Below, piece by piece: positions 15,271 through 22,287 of a stretch of DNA of 30,453 bases. Below the pieces are notes generated by a model. It did not search any database. It was not told the DNA's origin and saw only the letters and a list, made by a program, of their open reading frames with translations. Made by a program: the position numbers and the translations under genes. The stretch is taken from positions 1 to 30,453 of the IMG/VR virus record IMGVR_UViG_3300006737_000114; one strand, given 5' to 3'. Position 1 is the first letter of the stretch, and every line of letters begins with the position of its first letter. This stretch comes from a virus.

Positions 15271-15788
15271 TGCAAAACAACGAGCGTAAACCTAAGATTG
15301 ACTTTGAACAAGGAAAGAAATATAAGATTCAATTAATCTTTGATACTTGTAAATCTGGTAAAACAACTAAGCCTGATGGCAAATCATATAATTGGTATTT
15401 ATACCAATGCCAATATAATTCAAATGAATATACATTTTTTGCAGATTATGATTTACATGATGAATTAAAGAAATTTGGTCGTGGAGATATATTAGAAATC
15501 CAAGACAATTATGAGGGCGATAATCCTTATGGTCATGATTGGAGTGTTATGTCAGTTGGAGTTACAGGTTCATTAGATAAGATTATGAAAGATAGTAAAA
15601 ATAAAACCGAAGTTAAAATTGAATTATTTGCTTGTATGAAAGTGGCATCTTCATTTAGTAACTCATTAGATGAGTTAAAAGCCAACACTTATGTAGTACA
15701 ACAACTGCACAAAGAAATGGTTGATGAGGTAATTAATGAATCTTCACAAGCTCAGGCAGTCATTGACAAAACTGAGGATTTATTCTAA
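15270..15788 (+). CDS. Candidate single-stranded DNA-binding protein
   Basis: 172 residues. The first 105 residues show a strand-rich, OB-fold-compatible pattern with aromatic residues (YNWYLYQCQYNSNEYTFF near 40-57). The last segment is flexible and ends in an acidic, Phe-terminated tip (KTEDLF), like the SSB tail that recruits partner proteins. It sits right before a Holliday-junction resolvase-like gene, a common SSB neighbour. No family motif is certain, so this is a structural guess. Confidence 0.5.
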   Translation: MQNNERKPKIDFEQGKKYKIQLIFDTCKSGKTTKPDGKSYNWYLYQCQYNSNEYTFFADYDLHDELKKFGRGDILEIQDNYEGDNPYGHDWSVMSVGVTGSLDKIMKDSKNKTEVKIELFACMKVASSFSNSLDELKANTYVVQQLHKEMVDEVINESSQAQAVIDKTEDLF

Positions 15789-16162
15789 TGATTAATAGTC
15801 AAAAAAAAGGAAAGAGAGGAGAACTTGCAGTTGTTAAAATTATTAATAAATATCTTAGCACTAACTTTCGCAGGACTCCTAATTCTGGCGGTCTCAGTTT
15901 TAAAGGAGATATTATTGACATTGATAATACCAATCCCCTTTATGATTTCCACATTGAAATCAAGAATACTAACACACTTCAAATCCCTAAGTGGATGGAT
16001 CAAATAGATAGAGATCTACCACTTGGAAAAACTGGTCTTTTGATTGCAAAATTTAGAGGCAGCTGGTTTTCTTGGTTTAGTTTAGAAGACTTTTTATATT
16101 TAATTCATACAATAATGGAACTTCAAGAAAAGGTGCGGACTTATGAAGAAACCAATGATTGA
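15788..16162 (+). CDS. Hjc-like Holliday junction resolvase (PD-(D/E)xK)
   Basis: 124 residues. The archaeal Hjc-like signature is visible: K-x-K-R-G-E12 near the N-terminus, R-x-x-x-S-G-G (29-35), D41 after KG, and E57-x-K59. These form the PD-(D/E)xK metal site. Expected role is cutting branched DNA left by recombination or replication before packaging. The start overlaps the SSB-like stop by one base and the end overlaps the next gene. Confidence 0.8.
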   Translation: MINSQKKGKRGELAVVKIINKYLSTNFRRTPNSGGLSFKGDIIDIDNTNPLYDFHIEIKNTNTLQIPKWMDQIDRDLPLGKTGLLIAKFRGSWFSWFSLEDFLYLIHTIMELQEKVRTYEETND

Positions 16163-16409
16163 GTGGATTTTAGATGTAACTAATGAAGACTTATCTAATA
16201 GGAGAATCAAGAGTAAGAAAAAAGCTAGTGCATTTGAGCGATTACATCATAGGATAGATGACATATTATTTTATTGCAAGAGTTGTAATAGGGTGTGGCA
16301 AAAGAATCGTAAAATGATGTCTAGGGAGTGGGAATCATACCCATCTAACTACATACCAATAATAGGAAAACAAAAAAAGAAATGTCCAAATTGTAAGGAA
16401 AAAAAATGA
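16143..16409 (+). CDS. Zinc-ribbon protein, unknown function
   Basis: 88 residues, basic, start inside the resolvase gene with AAGGTG upstream. Two Cys pairs, CKSC (45-48) and CPNC (81-84), about 33 residues apart make a zinc ribbon; the N-terminal half is helical and basic. A DNA- or RNA-binding accessory role is likely by composition. No family recognised. Confidence 0.65.
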   Translation: MKKPMIEWILDVTNEDLSNRRIKSKKKASAFERLHHRIDDILFYCKSCNRVWQKNRKMMSREWESYPSNYIPIIGKQKKKCPNCKEKK

Positions 16410-16723
16410 TAGTTGATTGGAGTGCTACTAAAAAACGAAGAAGTGAATGTTTTGATTTAAATATTTCATACATATTTAATGATGATATAATGGAAGCAAC
16501 TTTATTAATACACCACTATAATTATCCTACTAGAAAAACATTTTTTAATTTTGGTAATTATATGAAAGATGAATTACTAGAGCTTATAATAGAACAACTT
16601 AAAGAAGATACAGATTATAAATTTGGTAGAGCTACATATCATTATCTTGGAGCGATTTTACCATCAACATTAGAATGGTTTGTTTTTGATAATAAAAAAA
16701 GAACATTAAGCGATAATGAGTAA
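16406..16723 (+). CDS. Hypothetical early protein
   Basis: 105 residues, ATGA overlap with the zinc-ribbon gene. Mixed alpha/beta pattern with aromatic residues and an acidic helix (about 52-70). No motif recognised. Overlaps the next start by eight bases. Confidence 0.62.
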   Translation: MIVDWSATKKRRSECFDLNISYIFNDDIMEATLLIHHYNYPTRKTFFNFGNYMKDELLELIIEQLKEDTDYKFGRATYHYLGAILPSTLEWFVFDNKKRTLSDNE

Positions 16724-16940
16724 ATCTAAAAGCGTTTTTATTGCTACATCTAAAGGTCTTTGTGTAAAAGTATATTTAGATTTAAAAAATAATTATGTTA
16801 GAGGTATGCAAAAAGGAGCTATTCCATTTTTAAGAAAATTAGGTTGGGATATAGGAAAGAGAAAAGGAAGATACATTAAAGACATTTATGAATTAAAAAA
16901 ATATAGAATTTTTAAACATCAAAATAGAATAAAAAAATAG
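16716..16940 (+). CDS. Small basic hypothetical protein
   Basis: 74 residues, strongly basic, particularly the second half (GKRKGRYIKDIYELKKYR-like composition). Predicted to bind nucleic acid on charge alone. Directly upstream of the replication initiator-like gene. Confidence 0.6.
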   Translation: MSKSKSVFIATSKGLCVKVYLDLKNNYVRGMQKGAIPFLRKLGWDIGKRKGRYIKDIYELKKYRIFKHQNRIKK

Positions 16941-16951
16941 AGGAGTGAATA

Positions 16952-17593
16952 ATGGCTAAACGATTTATAGATACTAAGATATGGGATAAGGCTTGGTTTA
17001 GAAAGTTAGATACAAATTCAAAATTGATATGGATTTATATATTAACTAAATGTGACCACGCAGGAATTTTAGATGCCGATTGGGAAGCAATGAATTTTTT
17101 TATCGGTACTAATATTAATGATTTTGATAAAATTCCAGAGTCAATTAAAAATAAGATGCAGATGATTGATGATAATCAGTTCTTTATTCCATCGTTTATT
17201 GAATATCAATATGGTACTTTAAGAATTAATTCTAAACCACATTTATCAGTTATTAAACGATTAGAAGAAAAAGGGTTAAATAACTATTTACAAAGGGTTA
17301 TGCTAACCCCTAAAGATAAAGATAAAGAAGAAGATATAGATAAAAGACAAGATAAGTTTATAGATAAAGTAAATGAAGTTATAAAAGACAAAAAATATAG
17401 CAACGATGAAACTAACAATTTTGTAGGATTTTGGACAGAGCGTAATAACTCTAATACTAAGATGCGGTTTGAACTTCAACAGACTTTTGATATTGTTAGA
17501 AGATTGGCAACATGGGTAAGAAATAATAAAGAGTGGAAAATAAACAAGAAGGAAAATAATGAGCGAGAAGAAATGCAGTTCACAGGAAGCTAG
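16952..17593 (+). CDS. Replication initiator / replisome organizer-like protein
   Basis: 213 residues, strong AGGAG site before the ATG. The N-terminal RFIDTKIWDKAWFRKL and the following KLIWIYILTKCDHAGIL pattern (about residues 4-40) is the hallmark of phage replisome organizer N-terminal winged-helix domains. A charged linker (about 120-150) leads to a second helical domain. In related phages it melts the origin and loads host helicase. No polymerase, primase or helicase gene is visible here, so this protein and the next gene are the likely link to the host replisome. Confidence 0.75.
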   Translation: MAKRFIDTKIWDKAWFRKLDTNSKLIWIYILTKCDHAGILDADWEAMNFFIGTNINDFDKIPESIKNKMQMIDDNQFFIPSFIEYQYGTLRINSKPHLSVIKRLEEKGLNNYLQRVMLTPKDKDKEEDIDKRQDKFIDKVNEVIKDKKYSNDETNNFVGFWTERNNSNTKMRFELQQTFDIVRRLATWVRNNKEWKINKKENNEREEMQFTGS

Positions 17594-17957
17594 TTTTTTT
17601 GTTAATGACTTATTTGATACATTAGATATAAAAGGAAATAATCAACTATTATTTAATCAATTCTGCAGCTTATTAATGAAGTTTGATAAAGAAACAATTA
17701 AAAAAGGTTGGAAGGATATTGTTTATAGTTGCGAGCCGCCTAATGGACAAATGGCAGGAAGACTACCTAAGATGTTTGTTATAGAAAAGATATTAATGAG
17801 TAATAGAATAGACTCTTTTAATATAGAACATAGAGCAAATAAGAAAAAAGAAGTAGAAGCAGGAACAATATCTAAATTATTTAATTGGGGTATTGAATAT
17901 CATGAAGGAAAAATAACTAAACAAGAACTAGAAAAAAGGATAAATGATAATTTATGA
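17559..17957 (+). CDS. Hypothetical helical protein, possible helicase loader partner
   Basis: 132 residues, AAGGA site within the end of the initiator gene. All-helical pattern with a WKDIVYSCEPPNGQMAG turn in the middle and an acidic helical C-terminus. Helical proteins next to phage initiators often act as helicase loaders, but there is no Walker motif here, so it would not be a DnaC-type ATPase. Start is chosen from the ribosome site; the stop overlaps the dUTPase ATG. Confidence 0.6.
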   Translation: MSEKKCSSQEASFFVNDLFDTLDIKGNNQLLFNQFCSLLMKFDKETIKKGWKDIVYSCEPPNGQMAGRLPKMFVIEKILMSNRIDSFNIEHRANKKKEVEAGTISKLFNWGIEYHEGKITKQELEKRINDNL

Positions 17958-18400
17958 ATAAAATATTTTTTACTAAAACAAGAGATGTTAAAAGCCCAGA
18001 AAGAACTGGTTTAAATGCAGGTATTGATTTTTTTATACCAAATGATTTTGTAAAAACAGTTTTACATGGTAAAAGTGATATATTAATACCAAGTGGAATA
18101 AAAATAAAACTACCTGAAGGTTTTGCTTTAATAGCTTTTAATAAAAGTGGTATAGCTACTAAATATAATATTATATCTGGTGCATGTGTTGTAGATGAAA
18201 ATTATACTGGTGAGATACACTTGCATTTAATAAATTTAAAGTCTGAGTATTTTAAATTAAAACCTGGTATGAAAATATTGCAATTTATTCCTATTAAAAT
18301 GGATTATATGAATCTGGAGATAACTTCTAATAAAGGATTAATAAGTATGCAAGATTTCTCTGAAAGAGGTGATAAAGGTTTTGGGAGTACAGGAATATGA
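17954..18400 (+). CDS. dut: dUTP diphosphatase (dUTPase)
   Basis: 148 residues with all five trimeric dUTPase motifs: I AGIDFF (22-27), II NKSG (63-66, where RSSG is usual), III GACVVDENYTGEI (76-88, uracil-reading hairpin with catalytic D81), IV GMKILQF (105-111), V RGDKGFGSTG (138-147). It turns dUTP into dUMP plus pyrophosphate, keeping uracil out of DNA and feeding dUMP synthesis. Overlaps both neighbours by four bases, forming a tight nucleotide-metabolism set with the next two genes. Confidence 0.95.
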   Translation: MNKIFFTKTRDVKSPERTGLNAGIDFFIPNDFVKTVLHGKSDILIPSGIKIKLPEGFALIAFNKSGIATKYNIISGACVVDENYTGEIHLHLINLKSEYFKLKPGMKILQFIPIKMDYMNLEITSNKGLISMQDFSERGDKGFGSTGI

Positions 18401-18669
18401 AAAAATCTATTTTAATTAAAGCAGAAGAAATAGTAAATAATAGATCTGAAGAAAAAGAAAGACAATATGGACCATTTTCAGAAGGTATGGAAAGAGCTGC
18501 TATGATTGCTTCTGGTGCAACAGGTAAAGATATTAATGCAAGTGATATGTATATAATGTTGGTTGCATTAAAACTATCAAGACAGAGTTATAATCACAAA
18601 GAAGATAATTTATTAGACGCAGTTGCATATTTAGCAGCTTTAGATAATTATAATAACAAGGAGGAGTAA
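18397..18669 (+). CDS. DUF6378, MazG-like helical protein
   Basis: 90 residues. It shows the DUF6378 layout seen in many phages: AEEIV-x-x-R-S-E-E-K-E-R-QYGPF, then a helix with DMY-x-x-x-x-x-LK-x-SR, ending DNLLDAVAYLAALDNY. The acidic helices and D/E pairs resemble the all-alpha MazG-type NTP pyrophosphohydrolases, so it may hydrolyse a dNTP. That activity is inferred, not shown. Four-base ATGA overlap with dUTPase; start of the next gene follows at its stop. Confidence 0.78.
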   Translation: MKKSILIKAEEIVNNRSEEKERQYGPFSEGMERAAMIASGATGKDINASDMYIMLVALKLSRQSYNHKEDNLLDAVAYLAALDNYNNKEE

Positions 18670-19364
18670 TGATAAATCATAGTTCAAACAATATAGATAA
18701 TTTATTTATAAATATATCTAAAGACCTTATCACAAAAGGAAATAAAATATCACCAAGGGGTTTAAAAACAATAGAACTGCAGCACGTTTGGCTTGAACTA
18801 ACTAATATGCAAAAGTGTATTGTTAATTTAAAATCAAGAAAAATGAGTAAGAAATATTTAAAAAATGAATTAAAATGGTATTTATCAGGCTCATTAAAAA
18901 TAGATAAAATAAAAAAATATTCATCATTTTGGCAAAGCTTAATTGATACTAATGGTACAATAAATAGTAATTACGGAAATATTGCTTTTATACAAAAACA
19001 AAATGGAAAAAGTCAGTTTGAATGGTGTGTTGATTCAATCAAAAAAGATAAAAATACAAGACAAGCTATAATAAATTATAATCAACCAATGCATAAATAT
19101 GATAATAATAAAGATTTTGTTTGTACTATAGCGCAGCATTTTATGGTTAGAGATGGTAAACTTGATACAACTGTATTTATGAGAAGTAATGATTTAATAT
19201 ATGGCTTAACTTATGATGCACCTTGGTTTTGTTTGTTATCTAAAAAAATAGCTAAAAAAACAAATTTAAAATTAGGTACTTATAGGCATTATGCAGCTAG
19301 TCTTCATGTTTATGAAAGACATTTTAATATGTTATTTGATATTTGTGCAGAAACCCTTAAATAA
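18669..19364 (+). CDS. Thymidylate synthase homologue, predicted dCMP (hydroxy)methylase-type
   Basis: 231 residues, GGAGGAG site upstream. It aligns without gaps to E. coli ThyA from the catalytic Cys onward: C152 (ThyA C146), R172-S173 (R166-S167), D175 (D169), H213 (H207) and Y215 (Y209). E67 (ELKWYL) matches E58 and R30 matches R21. The telling change is D183 in GLTYDAPW where thymidylate synthases have N177, the residue that reads uracil. T4 dCMP hydroxymethylase has Asp at this site, and the same swap in Lactobacillus enzyme favours dCMP. So the likely substrate is dCMP, made into 5-methyl- or 5-hydroxymethyl-dCMP. Plain ThyA cannot be excluded by eye. Confidence 0.82.
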   Translation: MINHSSNNIDNLFINISKDLITKGNKISPRGLKTIELQHVWLELTNMQKCIVNLKSRKMSKKYLKNELKWYLSGSLKIDKIKKYSSFWQSLIDTNGTINSNYGNIAFIQKQNGKSQFEWCVDSIKKDKNTRQAIINYNQPMHKYDNNKDFVCTIAQHFMVRDGKLDTTVFMRSNDLIYGLTYDAPWFCLLSKKIAKKTNLKLGTYRHYAASLHVYERHFNMLFDICAETLK

Positions 19365-19470
19365 CCCTTAAAAAATATGTAAAATAAATAAATAAAGGGT
19401 GTCCTCGTATTGCTTTTTTTTGTACTTTCTAGGTGTGATTATCGAAAACAAACAAGAAAGTGAAAATAAA
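19352..19470 (+). promoter_or_regulatory. Leader region before the amidoligase operon
   Basis: The gap holds two AACCCTT motifs 11 bases apart (19352, 19363), the same arrangement as at 13685, an ACCCTT/AAGGGT inverted pair (19364-19369 with 19395-19400), and a T8 run at 19413-19421. A weak terminator for the upstream operon and/or a promoter for the downstream one is likely. The first motif copy lies in the last codons of the thymidylate synthase homologue. Confidence 0.4.
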
Positions 19471-20505
19471 ATGAATAAAAAAGGACAATTTAACGACGAG
19501 AGAGGTTTTGGAGTTGAGATTGAATTTATCAGACCAAGAGGTACTTCAAAGCAAGATATATGTGATGCTTTAACATTAACTTGTAATGTTGAAGGTTATA
19601 ACCATATTACTAGACCAAATTGGAAGATAGTAAACGACGTTTCTGTTAGTGCTAATGGCCGCAGAGGTTATGTAGGTGAAAATGAACTTGTTTCGCCTAT
19701 ATTATATGGTGAAGACGGTTTTGCGCAGTTAAAGCAAATACTTGATACTCTTAATGAATTAGAATGTAAAGTTAACTATACTTGTGGTATTCATGTGCAT
19801 CACGACGTTACTAATATGATGGTTCAAGGTAAAGAAAAAAGTCAAAAATTCTTAGCTAATCTTGTAAAATTTGTTGCTAAGTATGAACATTTAATTTACA
19901 AATTAGTTTCACCTTCAAGGTTAGATAACAGATATTATAGTACTCCTGTTAGAAGAGAATACTTTGGGTATGATTATGACGTTAGTAAAAATGATGTTAA
20001 AAAAATGATTTCTAAAGTTAAAAGAGATTGTAATAGAAAATATAACACAAATGGTAATGCTATTGACAGGTATCAACCAAGTCCAAATGTTCAAACTAAT
20101 AGAGCTTGTGGGCTTAACTTTCGTAATGTTTGGACAAGAGGAGCTGTTGAATTTAGATACCATAATGGTTCATTAAACTTTGATAAAATAGTTTCATGGG
20201 TTGTATTTACTCAAGCTATAATCAACGCTGTTGAAGATACTAAAAGTGTTGCTATGTCGTTTGTACCAAATAATATAAAAGGCTTAGCAAGTTTAAGAGG
20301 TGCTATAGGTTTTATAAGAAGAAGTGGTATGGAACCAACTGAGAGAACAATATTTTCAAGAGACGAACGCGTTAATTCAGCTAATAAGTATGTACAAAAA
20401 AGGTATAAAGAGTTAAGCAGAAGAGAAGCTGACTATGAATTAAACAGACATTATGTTTTTGTAAAAAACGGTTTAACAACTAATCAACAAGGAGGTTTAG
20501 CATAA
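19471..20505 (+). CDS. Amidoligase (Amidoligase_2-like, glutamate-ligase fold)
   Basis: 344 residues from ATG 19471. A GTG 72 bases upstream is in frame but would add a Phe-rich stretch in the leader, so ATG is preferred, though its ribosome site is weak. Conserved parts: GVEIEF (14-19), V-G-E-N-E-L-V-S-P (68-76), CGIHVHHDV (105-113) and VEFRYHNGSLN (226-236). The Glu pairs and His are the metal and ATP ligands of the glutamine-synthetase/glutamate-cysteine-ligase-like amidoligases, which join an acid to an amine using ATP. Partners downstream supply ammonia and gamma-glutamyl chemistry. The substrate is unknown. Confidence 0.85.
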   Translation: MNKKGQFNDERGFGVEIEFIRPRGTSKQDICDALTLTCNVEGYNHITRPNWKIVNDVSVSANGRRGYVGENELVSPILYGEDGFAQLKQILDTLNELECKVNYTCGIHVHHDVTNMMVQGKEKSQKFLANLVKFVAKYEHLIYKLVSPSRLDNRYYSTPVRREYFGYDYDVSKNDVKKMISKVKRDCNRKYNTNGNAIDRYQPSPNVQTNRACGLNFRNVWTRGAVEFRYHNGSLNFDKIVSWVVFTQAIINAVEDTKSVAMSFVPNNIKGLASLRGAIGFIRRSGMEPTERTIFSRDERVNSANKYVQKRYKELSRREADYELNRHYVFVKNGLTTNQQGGLA

Positions 20506-20506
20506 T

Positions 20507-21409
20507 ATGTGTGGGCTAGCAGGAGTTATTTTAAAACAAAAAAACAGAAATACTGAGGCACTTAAAAATGTCTCAGTATCCTTTTCTAAAATGTTAACAG
20601 CAGCTAATATAAGAGGAGGGCATGCGACAGGTTTTGCATTGATTGATAAATATGGCGATTATGTAATATGTAAAAAACCCAAAGAAGCTTATGAGTTTTT
20701 TGATGATAAAGAAGTAAAAGACAATATTGATTTAGTTTATGATGGTATTACAACTATTATGGGTCATACAAGATATGCAACTTTAGGTTCTCCTTCTGTT
20801 AATAAAAATAATCATCCAATACGTACAGGTCAAACTATAGGTACTCATAATGGTTCTATATCAAACCATAAAGAGTTATTTCACAAATATGATATGAAAA
20901 GATACGCACAAGTTGATAGTGAGGCTATATTTAGACTATATGAAACGTCTAACAGTGTTGATGATTTTCTTACTAATAGATTACCAAGGGTGCAAGGTAG
21001 AGTTGCTATTGTTTGGGCTGATTTAGAACGACCAAATTATGTTTATATGATAAAAGCTAATAATCCAATTCAAATGGCTTATGTACCAGAGTTTGATTGT
21101 TTTGTCTATGGTAGTACTGATTCAATTATAGATGCTGGTTTTTGGGGCGAATATGAGCCAATAAACATAGCTGCTAATACTATGATACGAATTAACACTA
21201 AAACACTTAACTTTGATATAAAGAAAATAGAAATATCTAAACCTAAGTTTAAAAGATATAAAAAACTAAAATCTTACTATAATGAAAAAATAGGAGCTTA
21301 CGAAGAGGTAATTGATACTATTCCTAATTTTGTACCAAGGTTTTCATATAGTGACCAATTAAAAATGTTTAAAGCTAGTGATGGCTCAAAGATAAGGAAG
21401 GTAAAATAA
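20507..21409 (+). CDS. Class II glutamine amidotransferase, stand-alone
   Basis: 300 residues beginning Met-Cys2-Gly, so removal of Met exposes the N-terminal nucleophile Cys. The rest of the Ntn-hydrolase site is present: GHTRYATLG (86-94), THNGS (113-117) and D137 in QVDSEAIF. This matches the glutaminase half of GlmS/PurF. No sugar isomerase or phosphoribosyl domain follows; the last 100 residues are a basic tail. It should release ammonia or a gamma-glutamyl group from glutamine and hand it to the amidoligase next door. The stop overlaps the next ATG. Confidence 0.88.
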   Translation: MCGLAGVILKQKNRNTEALKNVSVSFSKMLTAANIRGGHATGFALIDKYGDYVICKKPKEAYEFFDDKEVKDNIDLVYDGITTIMGHTRYATLGSPSVNKNNHPIRTGQTIGTHNGSISNHKELFHKYDMKRYAQVDSEAIFRLYETSNSVDDFLTNRLPRVQGRVAIVWADLERPNYVYMIKANNPIQMAYVPEFDCFVYGSTDSIIDAGFWGEYEPINIAANTMIRINTKTLNFDIKKIEISKPKFKRYKKLKSYYNEKIGAYEEVIDTIPNFVPRFSYSDQLKMFKASDGSKIRKVK

Positions 21410-22029
21410 TGGATGATAAATTTATGGGTATAGAAGTATTTGTATATGGCACATTAAAAAAAGGTGGAATGAATCATCATTTTTTAAAAGATAGTGATTT
21501 TATTAGGCATGAGATTTTAATAGATCACTCTATTTACGTACCAAGAGGTATGAGATTTCCATTGATGCTTAAAAACAAAGGCGGCAAAGTTTATGGTGAA
21601 GTTTATCGCATTAGTAGTACAACGTTAGCTAAATTAGATATGTTAGAAAGTGAAGGACATTTGTATAATCGTGTTAATGATATTAAATTAGGTTATCAAT
21701 ATTATCTTTTTAATGAAACAGATGCATGGGAAATAAGTAAAGAAAATGATATAATTGATAATGGATATTGGAAAACAACAAGTGAAGTTGATTTAAATTT
21801 AATAATAGATAATCGTAATTATACAGATAAAGCAGATAAATTAGTATTTCACATGAGATTTTTTGACGGGCAGCGAGCACCAACTAATAAGATTTACATG
21901 GATTTAGTAAAAAGAAGAAGTTATTTAGACTTAAATACGGATAATGAGGAAATATTTTTAAGAGATTGTATAATAAATGGAGTTGTTAGTGAGTTTAGAG
22001 AGCCAATACATAAGTTCTATAATATGTAA
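21409..22029 (+). CDS. Gamma-glutamylcyclotransferase-like (AIG2/GGCT) protein
   Basis: 206 residues. The N-terminal half has the family core: VFVYGTLKKGGMNH (10-23) for substrate binding and LDMLESEGHLYNR (76-88), where E80 is the expected catalytic Glu. In this family the enzyme splits gamma-glutamyl-amines by making 5-oxoproline. The second half (about 100-206) is unrecognised. It overlaps the amidotransferase stop by one base, so the amidoligase, amidotransferase and this gene are one unit. It could trim or recycle the amidoligase product. Confidence 0.85.
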   Translation: MDDKFMGIEVFVYGTLKKGGMNHHFLKDSDFIRHEILIDHSIYVPRGMRFPLMLKNKGGKVYGEVYRISSTTLAKLDMLESEGHLYNRVNDIKLGYQYYLFNETDAWEISKENDIIDNGYWKTTSEVDLNLIIDNRNYTDKADKLVFHMRFFDGQRAPTNKIYMDLVKRRSYLDLNTDNEEIFLRDCIINGVVSEFREPIHKFYNM

Positions 22030-22135
22030 TATATGTGAAAAAAATGTAACAATTGTAAACAGGCAGGATAAAGGAAGTAAATCAAGATGGGTTTGCGAAA
22101 AATGTAGTTATAAATATCCAACATGGAACAATTAG
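21989..22135 (+). CDS. 48-residue zinc-ribbon protein, GTG start
   Basis: GTG with GGAG eight bases upstream, inside the end of the preceding gene in another frame; TAG at 22133-22135. Cys pairs CNIC (13-16) and CEKC (36-39), about 20 residues apart, form a small zinc ribbon; the centre is basic. No other start was seen. It is too short for most ORF callers but is well supported by ribosome site and Cys spacing. Confidence 0.55.
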   Translation: MSLESQYISSIICNICEKNVTIVNRQDKGSKSRWVCEKCSYKYPTWNN

Positions 22136-22287
22136 AGCAAATAGTAACAATAGTGTCTTTTGAAGAGTTTAATGATTTAATTAAAAAAATTGGCGATGAT
22201 GAATTAACTATAATGGAGTTAATAGATGCTATAGCAAGAATTAATGGAGAAATATATGAGCAAACAAACTCGATTGGAGAATGTTAA
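22123..22287 (+). CDS. 54-residue acidic helical protein
   Basis: ATG 22123 overlaps the end of the zinc-ribbon gene, and the TAA at 22285-22287 lies within the next gene. Two helices rich in Glu, Asp and Ile. No motif. Support is from the tight coupling chain rather than from a family. Confidence 0.45.
   Translation: MEQLEQIVTIVSFEEFNDLIKKIGDDELTIMELIDAIARINGEIYEQTNSIGEC

Noticed and set aside
19399-19470. GTG start giving 24 extra residues on the amidoligase
   Set aside because: The extension is Phe/Tyr/Cys-rich and unlike the family start; it covers the leader with its T-run and repeats. ATG 19471 gives a normal family N-terminus.
19352-19470. Riboswitch in the leader of the amidoligase operon
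   Set aside because: A glutamine or preQ1 sensor would be attractive in this position, but I cannot match the consensus of either, only a short six-pair inverted repeat.
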